Below are positions 36,708 through 45,632 of a DNA stretch of 64,000 nt, piece by piece; the stretch's first letter is position 1, and every line of letters begins with the position of its first letter. The translations under genes and the position numbers were made by a program. The DNA is from Streptomyces griseocarneus (GTDB lineage: Bacteria > Actinomycetota > Actinomycetes > Streptomycetales > Streptomycetaceae). Location: assembly GCF_014655595.1 (NCBI RefSeq), contig NZ_BNBL01000014.1, positions 80,081 to 144,080 of the forward strand, written 5' to 3'. The notes beneath the pieces were generated by a model. It made no database searches and was not told the DNA's origin. It saw nothing but the letters and a program-made list of their open reading frames with translations.

Positions 36708-38093
36708 CTAGCGCTTGCTCTCCGCGTAGTTGGTCAGGAACAGGGCCTCGGTCAGGGTGAGGCGTTCCAGTTCCTGGGGACTCACGCTCTCGTTGACCGC
36801 GTGGATCTTCGCCTCGGGCTCGCTCAGGCCGATGAGGAGGATCTCCGTGTCGGGGTAGAGCGCGGAGAGGGTGTTGCACAGCGGGATCGAGCCGCCCATG
36901 CCCGCGGCCTGCATCTCCTCGCCCGGGTACGCGACGCGCATGGCCTGTGCCATCGACGTGTACGCGGGGCTGGTGGTGTCCGCCTGGAAGGCCTGGCCCT
37001 GGCCCACCTGCTCCAGGGCGGTCCTCGCGCCCCACGGCACGTGCTTCTCCAGGTGCGCCATGAGCAGCTTCGTGGCCTGCGCCGCGTCCTGGCCCGGCGG
37101 TACGCGCAGGCTGATCAGGGCCCGCGCGCTCGCCTGGACGGACGGGGTGGCGCCGATCACCGGCGGGCAGTCGATGCCCAGGACGGTGACCGCCGGGCGC
37201 GCCCAGAGGCGGTCGGCCACGGTGCCGGAGCCGGTCAGCTCCACGCCGTCCAGGACCTTGGCGTCCTTGCGGAAGTCCTCCTCGGGGTACTGCAGCCCGG
37301 CCCAGCTCTCGTCCGCCGGCAGTCCGTCCACCGTCGTCGAGCCGTCCTCGGCGCGCAGCGAGTCCAGGGCGCGGATCAGGGCCGCGAGGGCGTCGGGGGC
37401 CGCGCCGCCGAACTGGCCCGAGTGCAGGTTGCCCTCGAGCGTGTCCACCTGGACGCGGATCAGCGTCATGCCGCGCAGCGTCGCGGTGACCGTGGGCAGG
37501 CCGACGCGGAAGTTGCCCGCGTCGCCGATGACGATGGCGTCGGCGGCCAGCAGCCCGGGGTGCGCCTCGGCGTACCGCTCGAGGCCGCCGGTGCCCTGCT
37601 CCTCGGAGCCCTCGACGATGACCTTGACGTTGACCGGGACGCCGCCGTGCGCCTTGAGCGCGCGCAGCGCGTTCAGGTGCATGATCACGCCGCCCTTGCA
37701 GTCGGCGGCGCCGCGGCCGTACCAGCGCCCGTCGCGCTCGGTCAGCTCGAAGGGCGGGGAGATCCACGCGGCCTCGTCGAGGGTGGGCTGCACGTCGTAG
37801 TGGGCGTACAGCAGCACGGTCGGGGCGTCCGCCGGACCGGGCAGGAAGCCGTAGACGGACTGCGTGCCGTCCGGCGTGTCGAGCAGGGCCACGTCCTCGA
37901 AGCCCTCGGCGCGGAGCGCGTCGGCCACCCAGTTCGCGGCCCCCTCGCACTCGCTCTTGGGGAACTGCGCCTCGTCGGCGACGGACTTGAAGGCGACCAG
38001 TTCGGCCAGCTCGGTCCGGGCACGGGACTGCAGGGAGGCGACGGTCGTCGCGAGCGCGGCCGGGTCGGGCTGGCGGCTCGAGGACGTGTCCAT
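36708..38093 (-). CDS. M20 family metallo-dipeptidase
   Basis: This 461-residue peptidase has the zinc-site motifs LLYAHYDVQP (His and catalytic Asp), GRGAADCKGGVIMHL (bridging Asp) and VIVEGSEEQGTGG (Glu-Glu). A dimerisation domain contains NLHSGQFGG, and His in AKIHAVNESV comes near the end. It should hydrolyse dipeptides or acylated amino acids in the cytoplasm. ATG 38093 follows AAGGAGCG with ideal spacing. It is divergent from the reductase gene at 38270 and is followed by element A. Confidence 0.93.
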   Translation of the reverse strand: MDTSSSRQPDPAALATTVASLQSRARTELAELVAFKSVADEAQFPKSECEGAANWVADALRAEGFEDVALLDTPDGTQSVYGFLPGPADAPTVLLYAHYDVQPTLDEAAWISPPFELTERDGRWYGRGAADCKGGVIMHLNALRALKAHGGVPVNVKVIVEGSEEQGTGGLERYAEAHPGLLAADAIVIGDAGNFRVGLPTVTATLRGMTLIRVQVDTLEGNLHSGQFGGAAPDALAALIRALDSLRAEDGSTTVDGLPADESWAGLQYPEEDFRKDAKVLDGVELTGSGTVADRLWARPAVTVLGIDCPPVIGATPSVQASARALISLRVPPGQDAAQATKLLMAHLEKHVPWGARTALEQVGQGQAFQADTTSPAYTSMAQAMRVAYPGEEMQAAGMGGSIPLCNTLSALYPDTEILLIGLSEPEAKIHAVNESVSPQELERLTLTEALFLTNYAESKR

Positions 38094-38269
38094 GGAACGC
38101 TCCTTGGGGGCGCGACGTTGTGTCCGTACATACGGGCGATTGCGCACTGATCCTCCCATGGCCGGTGCGCGCGCCTCGGGGGACCTTCCCCCGAACGGGC
38201 CGCCGGACGGTGGGCCGTAGGATGCGCACGGTAGTCGTAGCCGGTGAGCGAGCGGGAGTAGAAGCACAG

Positions 38270-39499
38270 GTGAGCAGCGACAACGCAGCCCGGGAAGCGG
38301 ACCGGGACGGACCGGCGGCGAACGAGCCGGTGTGGGACGTCGTGGTGGTGGGCGCGGGGCCCGCGGGGGCGTCGGCCGCCCGTGCGGCGGCGGCCGCGGG
38401 CCGCAGGGTGCTGCTCCTGGAGAAGGCCGAGCTCCCGCGCTACAAGACCTGCGGCGGCGGCATCATCGGCCCCTCGCGGGACGCCCTGCCGCCCGGGTTC
38501 CAACTGCCCCTGCGGGACCGCGTGCACGCCGTCACGTTCTCGCTCAACGGGAAGATGACGCGCACCCGCCGCTCCAAGCGGATGCTCTTCGGGCTCATCA
38601 ACCGGCCGGAGTTCGACGCCGCCCTGGTCGAGTCCGCCAAGGAGGCGGGCGCCGAGGTGCGCACGGGCGTGGCCGTCTCCAAGGTCGAGCAGCACGGCCC
38701 GGCCGTGCCCGACCGGCGCACCGTGGCCGTCGTGCTCTCCGACGGCGAGACCCTCCACGCCCGTGCGGTCGTGGGTGCGGACGGCAGCGCGGGGCGCATA
38801 GGTGCACACGTCGGGGTGAAGCTCGAGCAGGTGGACCTCGGCCTGGAGGCTGAGATTCCGGTGCCGGCGACGGTCGCGGAGGACTGGGCCGGCCGGGTGC
38901 ACATCGACTGGGGTCCGATTCCGGGCAGTTACGGATGGGTCTTCCCCAAGGGCGACACCCTGACCGTCGGCGTGATCTCGGCGCGCGGCGAGGGCGCGGG
39001 CACCAAGCGCTATCTGGAGGACTTCATCGCCCGGCTGGGGCTGGCGGGCTTCGAGCCCAGCATCTCCTCGGGCCACCTGACCCGCTGCCGGGCCGACGAC
39101 TCGCCGCTCTCGCGCGGCCGGGTCATCGTCTGCGGCGACGCGGCCGGGCTGCTGGAGCCGTGGACCCGCGAGGGCATCTCCTTCGCCCTGCGCTCGGGCC
39201 GGCTCGCGGGGGAGTGGGCGGTGCGCATCGCCGAGGCGCAGGACGCGGTCGACGCCCGCCGCCAGGCCCTGAACTACGCCTTCGCCATCAAGGCCGGCCT
39301 CGGCGTGGAGATGGGCGTCGGACGCCGCATGCTCACCCTCTTCGAGCGCCGCCCGGGCCTCATCCACGCCGCCATCACGGGCTTCCGCCCGGCGTGGAAC
39401 GCCTTCGCGCGCATCGTGCGCGGCACGACCACCCTGGCCGAGATCGTCCGGACCCACCCCCTGGCCCGCCGAACCCTGTCGGCGATGGACAAGGGCTGA
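38270..39499 (+). CDS. Geranylgeranyl reductase family FAD-dependent oxidoreductase
   Basis: A flavoprotein of about 409 residues with the FAD loop DVVVVGAGPAGASAARAAAA, the substrate-side YKTCGGGIIGPS, a central AVVGADGSAGRIG and the second FAD motif VIVCGDAAGLLEPWTREGIS. The family saturates isoprenoid double bonds, for example of menaquinone side chains or prenyl lipids. I chose GTG 38270. An ATG at 38222 would add 16 residues, and the Shine-Dalgarno evidence does not decide. It is divergent from the dipeptidase gene. Confidence 0.9.
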   Translation: MSSDNAAREADRDGPAANEPVWDVVVVGAGPAGASAARAAAAAGRRVLLLEKAELPRYKTCGGGIIGPSRDALPPGFQLPLRDRVHAVTFSLNGKMTRTRRSKRMLFGLINRPEFDAALVESAKEAGAEVRTGVAVSKVEQHGPAVPDRRTVAVVLSDGETLHARAVVGADGSAGRIGAHVGVKLEQVDLGLEAEIPVPATVAEDWAGRVHIDWGPIPGSYGWVFPKGDTLTVGVISARGEGAGTKRYLEDFIARLGLAGFEPSISSGHLTRCRADDSPLSRGRVIVCGDAAGLLEPWTREGISFALRSGRLAGEWAVRIAEAQDAVDARRQALNYAFAIKAGLGVEMGVGRRMLTLFERRPGLIHAAITGFRPAWNAFARIVRGTTTLAEIVRTHPLARRTLSAMDKG

Positions 39500-39551
39500 G
39501 TCACACCCATCCGTCATCCGGACGGGCCGGGCAGCCGCCGGCCGAACGGAA

Positions 39552-39678
39552 GGGGGCGGGGAGGGAAGGGCCCTGGCAGGGGCGTAAGGGTTATTTGCGG
39601 CGAATTTCCGCTCAGCCTCACGGTTGACGGGGGCCGTAAATAATCCAGCCCCAGAAGGGCCCTTCCCTCCCCGCCCCC
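39552..39678. mobile_element. Interspersed element B with 22-bp perfect terminal inverted repeats
   Basis: Bases 39552-39573 are the exact reverse complement of 39657-39678. Read on the minus strand, the inner borders are AAGGGCCCTTCTGGGGCTGG and TTACGCCCCTGCCAGG, nearly identical to element A, in the opposite orientation. The inner stem here is TTATTTACGGC with GCCGCAAATAA, a different sequence that can still pair. Again it lies between convergent genes and encodes nothing. Confidence 0.7.
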
Positions 39679-39689
39679 GCCCCACGACG

Positions 39690-40628
39690 TCAGAACAGCG
39701 CATCCGGCTCGGCCGGCCGCACGGCCACCGGCACCGTAGTCGTCGCGTCCGGCGCCGCCGCCGTGAGCGCCCACCCGGCCAGGTGTCGGGCGTCCAGCAG
39801 CAGCTGACCGTCCGGCGTGTCCACGTACACGTCCGGCCCCGCCACCGCCGCCACCCGGCCCGCCAGCGTGCAGCCGGGGGCGAGAGCGACGGTGCCGGGG
39901 GACGGGCGGACGCGGTCGAGGTGGAAGGCCGCGTCGTGGTGGACGGGCGCGAAGGCCCGTACGGCCAGGGACTCGGGGAGGCCCGGCAGTCCCAGCGCCC
40001 GCTCGTGCAGCTCCGCCAGCTCCGCCGCGCGGCGCTCCGGCGGGGGCAGCGGGTGCCGGGCGGCGCGCTTGGCCGCGTACGGGAAGCGGTCCGGCACCGC
40101 GAGGGCGGCGCCCAGCACCGCCTCGGCCCGGCGGGCCGCCATCAGCGGGCCGCGGCCGAGCAGGGCGTAGGACAGCGCGGCCTGCTCCAGCAGGCGCGCG
40201 CCGTTCCGCTCGGCGGCCGTGATGCCGACCTTGATCAGGCCGGCCGCGAACCAGGCGAGGTAGACGTCGTACGGGCGGGGGTCGTCGGCGATGGTGTCCG
40301 CCGCCACCGAATGGGACCGGTCGAGCCGCGCGCACTGCGGGCACTGGGCCGAGACCGCGGGCTCCGGCACCGCGGCCGCGTCCGGGCACGGCGTGTGCCG
40401 CCCGCCCCTGCGCACCCCGACGCAAGCCCGCCCCTCGCCCGTGGTGAACGCCAGCTGCCGCCCGGCCGGCAGCGGGGACAGGCGCTCCCCGTGCACGGGA
40501 TGCCGCCACACCAGCGCCGGCTCCGGGGCGGCACCGGCGGCACCGGCCGCACCGGCGCCGCCGGCCGTGCTCCAGCGCAGCCCGGCGCAGCGCCATCCGG
40601 CGCGGCTTCCGCATTCGGTGTCCGCCAT
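39690..40628 (-). CDS. DUF2797 domain protein
   Basis: This protein of about 312 residues has a Cys-rich zinc-ribbon-like stretch (GGRHTPCPDAAAVPE, then CPQCARLDRSHS) and DVYLAWFAAGLIKVGITAAE, a GIY-YIG-like element, followed by RLLEQAALSYALLGRGPLMA. The function of DUF2797 is unknown; nucleic-acid binding is plausible from the zinc and GIY-YIG-like parts. ATG 40628 was chosen; starts at 40637 and 40658 would overlap or abut the MFS gene. It lies 14 bases after the MFS stop and is probably co-transcribed. Confidence 0.82.
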   Translation of the reverse strand: MADTECGSRAGWRCAGLRWSTAGGAGAAGAAGAAPEPALVWRHPVHGERLSPLPAGRQLAFTTGEGRACVGVRRGGRHTPCPDAAAVPEPAVSAQCPQCARLDRSHSVAADTIADDPRPYDVYLAWFAAGLIKVGITAAERNGARLLEQAALSYALLGRGPLMAARRAEAVLGAALAVPDRFPYAAKRAARHPLPPPERRAAELAELHERALGLPGLPESLAVRAFAPVHHDAAFHLDRVRPSPGTVALAPGCTLAGRVAAVAGPDVYVDTPDGQLLLDARHLAGWALTAAAPDATTTVPVAVRPAEPDALF

Positions 40629-40641
40629 GTCCCCCATGGTG

Positions 40642-41874
40642 TCAGCGGCCACTGACAACGGGCTCGCGCGCCGTCTCCCGCGTCGTACGGGCGATCAGCG
40701 CCGCCACCGCCGCGAGCGCGGCGACCGTGGTCAGCGCCACGGGCAGGGAGAACCAGTCCGCGAGGAAGCCGATGGCCGGCGGCCCCAGCAGCATGCCGCC
40801 GTAGCCGAACGTGGAGGCGGCGGCGACGCCGCCCGGGCCGGCGAGCTCGCCGGCGCGGCCGATCGCGACGGGGAAGATGTTGGCCAGGCCCAGGCCCGTG
40901 ACGGCGAAGCCGGCGAGGGCCGCCCAGAGGGTGGGGGCCAGGGCGCCGAGCAGCATGCCCGCCGCGGCCGTCGCTCCGCCGGCGACCAGCAGCCGGGTCT
41001 GGCCGAGCCGCTCCAGGAGCGCGCTGCCGGCCAGGCGGCCGAGTGTCATGGCGAGCGCGAAGACGGAGTAGCCGATCGCCGCCAGGCCGGGCCGGGCCGC
41101 GAGGTCCTGCTGGAGGTGGAGCGCGCCCCAGTCGGCGAGCGCCCCCTCCCCGTAGGCGGTGCACAGGGCGATCAGGCCGAGGACGGCGACCAGCCGGCGT
41201 TCGCGGCCGGTGGCGCGCGGGGCGGCCGACGGGGTCGTGGCGCGCGGGGCGGGACGTGGTGCGGGGTGGGCGAGGAGCGCCCGTCCGGCCACGGCGGAGA
41301 CGAGGAGTCCGGCCGCGGTCAGCAGGAACAGGTGGCGGTCCGCCGGCAGGTGCCCGGCGATCAGCCCGCCGAGCCCGGCGCCGAGCATCCCGCCGACGCT
41401 GAAGGCGGCGTGGAAGCTGGGCATCACGGGCCGGCGCAGAGCGGCGACGAGGTCGACGGCGGCGCTGTTCATGGCGACGTTGATGCCGCCGTAGGCGGCG
41501 CCGAAGACGAGCAGGACCAGTCCGAGGGTGAGCGCGGAGCCGGTCAGGGCGGGCAGGGCGATGCCCAGGGACATCAGGACGGCGGCCAGCACCGTCATGG
41601 GGTGGCTGCCGAAGCGCCGGCACAGCCGGCCGGTCACGGTCATGGTGGCGACGGCGCCCGCCGACACGCCGAGCAGGGCGAGGCCCAGGTCGCCCGCGGA
41701 GGCGCCCGTCTGCTCCTTGATGGCGGGGATGCGGACCACCCAGCCGGCGAAAAGGAAGCCGTCGAGGGCGAAGAAGAGGGTGAGTGCGGTTCTCAGGCGG
41801 GGGAGTACGGTCTCCTCGGGGGCCGGTCGTCGTTCCCCTGAAAGGGCCGTCCGTATTTTGTTTAGCGTCGGCAC
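40642..41874 (-). CDS. MFS transporter
   Basis: This protein of about 410 residues has 12 hydrophobic segments and the first cytoplasmic loop motif GRLCRRFGSHPMTVLAAVL. It begins with LFFALDGFLFAGWVVRIPAI and resembles FucP/YbjJ-like exporters of the MFS. The substrate is unknown. The start is uncertain: GTG 41874 avoids overlap with the divergent ROK repressor, and GTG 41913 is also open. The repressor next door is the likely regulator. Confidence 0.87.
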   Translation of the reverse strand: MPTLNKIRTALSGERRPAPEETVLPRLRTALTLFFALDGFLFAGWVVRIPAIKEQTGASAGDLGLALLGVSAGAVATMTVTGRLCRRFGSHPMTVLAAVLMSLGIALPALTGSALTLGLVLLVFGAAYGGINVAMNSAAVDLVAALRRPVMPSFHAAFSVGGMLGAGLGGLIAGHLPADRHLFLLTAAGLLVSAVAGRALLAHPAPRPAPRATTPSAAPRATGRERRLVAVLGLIALCTAYGEGALADWGALHLQQDLAARPGLAAIGYSVFALAMTLGRLAGSALLERLGQTRLLVAGGATAAAGMLLGALAPTLWAALAGFAVTGLGLANIFPVAIGRAGELAGPGGVAAASTFGYGGMLLGPPAIGFLADWFSLPVALTTVAALAAVAALIARTTRETAREPVVSGR

Positions 41875-41891
41875 AAAGTCAGAATAGGGGT

Positions 41892-43115
41892 GTGACCCAG
41901 ACTCGGACAACACGTTTGGAGCGGGGCCGCGGCGCGCTCGGCCCGGCCCTGGAGCTCGTGCACACCGGCCGCGCCCCCACGCGCGCCGTGCTCACGGCCG
42001 AACTCGGTGTGACCCGCGCGACCGCCGGAGCCGTGGCCGCGGAGCTCGAGGCACTCGGGCTGATCCGGGTGGACGCCCGCCCGACGGCTCCCGCCGGCTC
42101 CCAGGGCCGGCCCTCGCACCGGCTGTCCGTCGCGCCGGACGGCCCCGTCGTCCTCGCCGCGCAGATCCACGCCGACGGCTACCGCGCGGCCCTCGTCGGC
42201 CTCGGCGGCAGGGTGGTGGCCACCGCGCCGGGCTGCATGACGGTGCCCGCCGACCCCTCGCACATCATCGACGCCGTCGTCGGGGCGGGTGCCGGGCTGC
42301 TGCGCTCGAGCGGGCGGCGGTGCCTGGGGGCCGGGCTCGCCGTGCCCTCGGCGATCGCCGAGCCGGACGGCACCGCCCTCAACCCGCTGCACCTGTCCTG
42401 GCCCGCCGGCGCCCCCGTCCACGAGCTCTTCACCGAGGCGCTGGCCAAGTGCGGGGTCACCGGCCCCACGGGCGCCCCCGTGCCCGGCGTCACGGGCAAC
42501 GACGTCAACCTCGCCGCCCTCGCCGAACACCGCCACGGCGCCGGCCGGGGCGCCCGGCACCTGCTGTGCGTGGCCACCGGCCACCGGGGCGTGGGCGGGG
42601 CGCTCGTCCTCGACGGCCGTCTGCACAGCGGGAGTTCGGGCCTGGCGCTGGAGGTCGGTCACCTGACCGTCAATCCCGCGGGGGTGCCCTGTCACTGCGG
42701 CAGCCGGGGCTGCCTCGACGTCGAGACCGACCCGCTGGCCTTCCTCACCGCCGCCGGCCGCACTCCCGGCCCCGAGGTGTCACTGCTGCAGCAGTCCCGC
42801 GACCTGCTGCGCACGGAGTACGCGGACCCGTCCGTGCGGGCCGCCGCCGAACTGATCGTCGACCGGCTGGGCCTCGGGCTCGCCGGGCTCGTCAACATCC
42901 TCAACCCCGACCGCATCCTGCTGGGCGGGCTCCACCGCGAGCTCCTCGAGGCGGACCCCGAGCGGCTGCGCGCGGTCGTCGCCGACCGCAGCCTGTGGGG
43001 CCGCAGCGGGAGCGTGCCGATCCTCGCCTGCACCCTGGACTTCAACAGCCTCATCGGCGCCGCCGAAGCGGCCTGGCAGCCGGTCCTGGACGATCCCCTG
43101 GCGGCGCTCGCCTGA
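41892..43115 (+). CDS. ROK family transcriptional repressor
   Basis: This 407-residue protein has an N-terminal winged-helix region (LTAELGVTRATAGAVAAELE) and a ROK sugar-binding domain. The zinc site reads CHCGSRGCLDVE and the kinase loop is degenerate (VVLAAQIHADGYRAALVGLG in place of DxGGT), so it is a regulator rather than a kinase. GTG 41892 follows agaatagggg closely; the transcript may be nearly leaderless. It is divergent from, and probably represses, the MFS gene. Confidence 0.9.
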   Translation: MTQTRTTRLERGRGALGPALELVHTGRAPTRAVLTAELGVTRATAGAVAAELEALGLIRVDARPTAPAGSQGRPSHRLSVAPDGPVVLAAQIHADGYRAALVGLGGRVVATAPGCMTVPADPSHIIDAVVGAGAGLLRSSGRRCLGAGLAVPSAIAEPDGTALNPLHLSWPAGAPVHELFTEALAKCGVTGPTGAPVPGVTGNDVNLAALAEHRHGAGRGARHLLCVATGHRGVGGALVLDGRLHSGSSGLALEVGHLTVNPAGVPCHCGSRGCLDVETDPLAFLTAAGRTPGPEVSLLQQSRDLLRTEYADPSVRAAAELIVDRLGLGLAGLVNILNPDRILLGGLHRELLEADPERLRAVVADRSLWGRSGSVPILACTLDFNSLIGAAEAAWQPVLDDPLAALA

Positions 43116-43219
43116 CCCCGCGACGGGTCTCGCGGCGCCCTCGCCCCGGGCCTCGCGAGCGGTACGCGCGTACGCGCACGCGTGCACGTCGTCAGCACCC
43201 GGCCCGCACCGGTCGCCGG

Positions 43220-43780
43220 TCAGCCGGGGACGACGGACCGGGGGCGGCGGCGCGCCGCGGTCCGGCGCAGGCCGGCCGGGGCGCCCACGAACGCGGCCTC
43301 CTCCAGGGCGGACAGGGGAGCGGGCCGCTCGAAGGCGAAGGCCTTCCGGTCGCCGCGTGCGGTGCGGGGCGCGGCGGGCCCGGGGGTGGGGACGGTCAGC
43401 GTGAACCAGACGACCTTCCCGCCGCCGTGGCGCTCGCGCACCCCCCAGCTCGAACTGACCGCGGCCACCAGCGCCAGCCCCCTGCCGTGGGTGCTGGCGA
43501 TGTCCGCGTCCGCGATGCGCGGCAGCCGGGGATCGTGGTCGCTCACCGAGACGGTGAGGCGGTTCATGACGAGCTCGATCTCGACGGTGCAGCGCTTGTC
43601 GGGTTCCGCGTGCTGGTGGACGTTGGTGAGCAGTTCGGTGACACCGAGCGCGGCGGGGTCGATGAGGGGATCGAGATGCCAGTAGCGCAGCTGCGCAGAT
43701 ACGATTCTGCGGACCTGGCCGATCCGTTGGGGCAGAGCCTGGAGCTCAACGGTGCAGTGCTTGTTCACTCGGCTGATCAC
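43220..43780 (-). CDS. HATPase-type anti-sigma regulatory factor
   Basis: This 186-residue protein has a SpoIIAB/RsbW-like ATPase core: ALGVTELLTNVHQHA (N box), VSDHDPRLP and STHGRGLALVAAVSSSWGVR (G boxes), ending with KVVWFTLTVP. The Arg/Pro-rich tail of about 50 residues is unstructured. Such kinases phosphorylate an anti-sigma antagonist or bind a sigma factor; no partner gene is adjacent, which is common in Streptomyces. ATG 43780 precedes a Cys in KHCTVELQALPQRIGQVRRI. Confidence 0.9.
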   Translation of the reverse strand: MISRVNKHCTVELQALPQRIGQVRRIVSAQLRYWHLDPLIDPAALGVTELLTNVHQHAEPDKRCTVEIELVMNRLTVSVSDHDPRLPRIADADIASTHGRGLALVAAVSSSWGVRERHGGGKVVWFTLTVPTPGPAAPRTARGDRKAFAFERPAPLSALEEAAFVGAPAGLRRTAARRRPRSVVPG

Positions 43781-43987
43781 GGCTGCGACTCCCTGAAGAA
43801 GTAGGGCTAGCCTGATGCAGATGGCGTTGCGAAAGTCGTGCGGTACGCGCCTGTTCCGGTCCGGCGGTGCGGGCCACCGGGCCGATCGGCGGTAACTGAT
43901 CCCGAGCGTGACCGCCGAAAACCCTCAGTGATGCCGGTACGAGTCAAGGGTCGACTCTCGCGGCCACCTTCGCAACTCCTGCATCCT

Positions 43988-44335
43988 TCAGTGCTTCGCC
44001 GTGCTTCCGTGCGCCGACCGCACGACCTCCAGGAAGCGGTTGACCTCCGCCTCGCCCTCGTCCTCGCAGGCGGCTCCCGCGGACGGGTGGTCCCCGGGCC
44101 GGCCCAGGGTGAGCCGGTAGCGGTGGCCGTTGACGGTCGCCCGCGCCTGGTCCGGGCCCGCGAACCACGGCTTGCCCGCCTCGACCGAGTCCACCGGAGC
44201 GCTGTCGATCTCCCGCCCGTAGCTCGTCAGCAGCTCCAGCCGGCCGTCGCGGATCCTCACCTGTCCGGCCCGCGTCAGGGAGCGGTGTGAGCGCTCGATC
44301 CTCACCCCTGTCGCGCTGAACTCCGGTTCCGCCAC
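43988..44335 (-). CDS. Hypothetical protein with PH-like strand pattern
   Basis: This soluble protein of about 115 residues starts at GTG 44335. Alternating strands (VRIRDGRLELLTSYGREIDS, DQARATVNGHRYRLTLGRPG) and a final helix (EVNRFLEVVRSAH) resemble a small PH or PilZ-like barrel. No motif decides a role, and no neighbour explains it. Protein-like codon bias supports it as a gene. Confidence 0.65.
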   Translation of the reverse strand: MAEPEFSATGVRIERSHRSLTRAGQVRIRDGRLELLTSYGREIDSAPVDSVEAGKPWFAGPDQARATVNGHRYRLTLGRPGDHPSAGAACEDEGEAEVNRFLEVVRSAHGSTAKH

Positions 44336-44476
44336 GGCGCACCGCCTCTCCTGCCGGATGTCGCTGTCCCGTGCGCAGTCTGCCCGTGCGCGGGCCCGGA
44401 CACCAGTGCCCCTTTATGATCGGAACGCCCGAGTGGTCCGCCTGAGCCCGTACGGAACACCCCCTAGGAGCGGCGC

Positions 44477-45613
44477 GTGAACAGCACAGGGCACACGGGA
44501 GCGGCCGGTCCGGCCGTGCCGACCGTCGACGTCGACCACAGCGACCCGGCGTACCGCGCCTGGCTCAAGGAGGCGATCCGCAAGGTCCAGGCCGACGCCA
44601 ACCGTTCGGCCGACACCCACCTGCTGCGCTTCCCGCTGCCCCCGGAATGGGGCATCGACCTCTACCTGAAGGACGAGTCCACCCACCCGACCGGCAGCCT
44701 CAAGCACCGCCTGGCCCGCTCGCTGTTCCTCTACGGCCTGTGCAACGGCTGGATCCGCCCCGAGGCCGCCGTCATCGAGGCCTCCAGCGGCTCCACCGCC
44801 GTCTCCGAGGCCTACTTCGCCCAGCTGATCGGTGTGCCCTTCATCGCCGTCATGCCGCGCACGACCAGCCGCGAGAAGTGCCGCCTGATCGAGTTCCACG
44901 GCGGGCGGTGCCACTTCGTGGACGACCCCCGGACGATGTACGCGGAGGCGGCCGCCCTCGCCGAGCGGTCCGGAGGCCACTACATCGACCAGTTCACCTA
45001 CGCAGAACGGGCCACCGACTGGCGCGGCAACAACAACATCGCCGAGTCCGTGTACCACCAGCTGCGGCTGGAGCGTCACCCCGAGCCCGCGTGGATCGTC
45101 GCGACCGCGGGCACCGGCGGCACCTCGGCGACCATCGCCCGCTACACCCGCTACATGCAGTACGACACCCGCGTCTGCGTCGCCGACCCCGAGAACTCCT
45201 GCTTCTTCGACGGCTGGCGCGAGAACGACCCCACCGCGAGCACCGACCGCGGCTCGCGCATCGAGGGCATCGGCCGCCCCCGCATGGAACCGAGCTTCGT
45301 GCCGTGGGCGATCGACCGGATGATGAAGGTCCCCGACGCCGCGAGCGTCGCGGCCGTCCGCGCGCTCGAGCAGGCCATCGGCCGCAAGGCGGGCGGCTCC
45401 ACCGGCACCGGCCTGTGGAGTTCGCTGAAGATCGTCGCGGAGATGGTCGGCGAGGGGCGCGCGGGCAGCGTCGTCACCCTCATCTGCGACCCCGGCGAGC
45501 GCTACCTCGACACCTACTACTCCGACGCCTGGCTGGCCGAACAGGGCCTGGACATCCAGCCGTACGCCATGGCGATCACCGGCTTCCTGGCGACCGGCCG
45601 CTGGCCCGGCTGA
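44477..45613 (+). CDS. PLP-dependent cysteine desulfhydrase (Cds1 family)
   Basis: This 378-residue fold-type II enzyme has PLP lysine in THPTGSLKHRLARS (Lys near 76), the substrate loop IEASSGSTAVSEAY and the phosphate-binding ATAGTGGTSATIARY. It matches Mycobacterium Cds1-like enzymes, which release H2S and pyruvate from L-cysteine, more closely than CysK. GTG 44477 follows AGGAG at 6 bases. The gene stands alone, with a DeoR regulator convergent. Confidence 0.9.
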   Translation: MNSTGHTGAAGPAVPTVDVDHSDPAYRAWLKEAIRKVQADANRSADTHLLRFPLPPEWGIDLYLKDESTHPTGSLKHRLARSLFLYGLCNGWIRPEAAVIEASSGSTAVSEAYFAQLIGVPFIAVMPRTTSREKCRLIEFHGGRCHFVDDPRTMYAEAAALAERSGGHYIDQFTYAERATDWRGNNNIAESVYHQLRLERHPEPAWIVATAGTGGTSATIARYTRYMQYDTRVCVADPENSCFFDGWRENDPTASTDRGSRIEGIGRPRMEPSFVPWAIDRMMKVPDAASVAAVRALEQAIGRKAGGSTGTGLWSSLKIVAEMVGEGRAGSVVTLICDPGERYLDTYYSDAWLAEQGLDIQPYAMAITGFLATGRWPG

Positions 45614-45632
45614 CGCCCCGGCCCGCCCGGGC

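Noticed and set aside
41872..41913. Overlapping starts of the MFS and ROK genes as a special overlapping gene pair
   Set aside because: A downstream GTG for the MFS gene removes the overlap, so a plain divergent promoter is enough.
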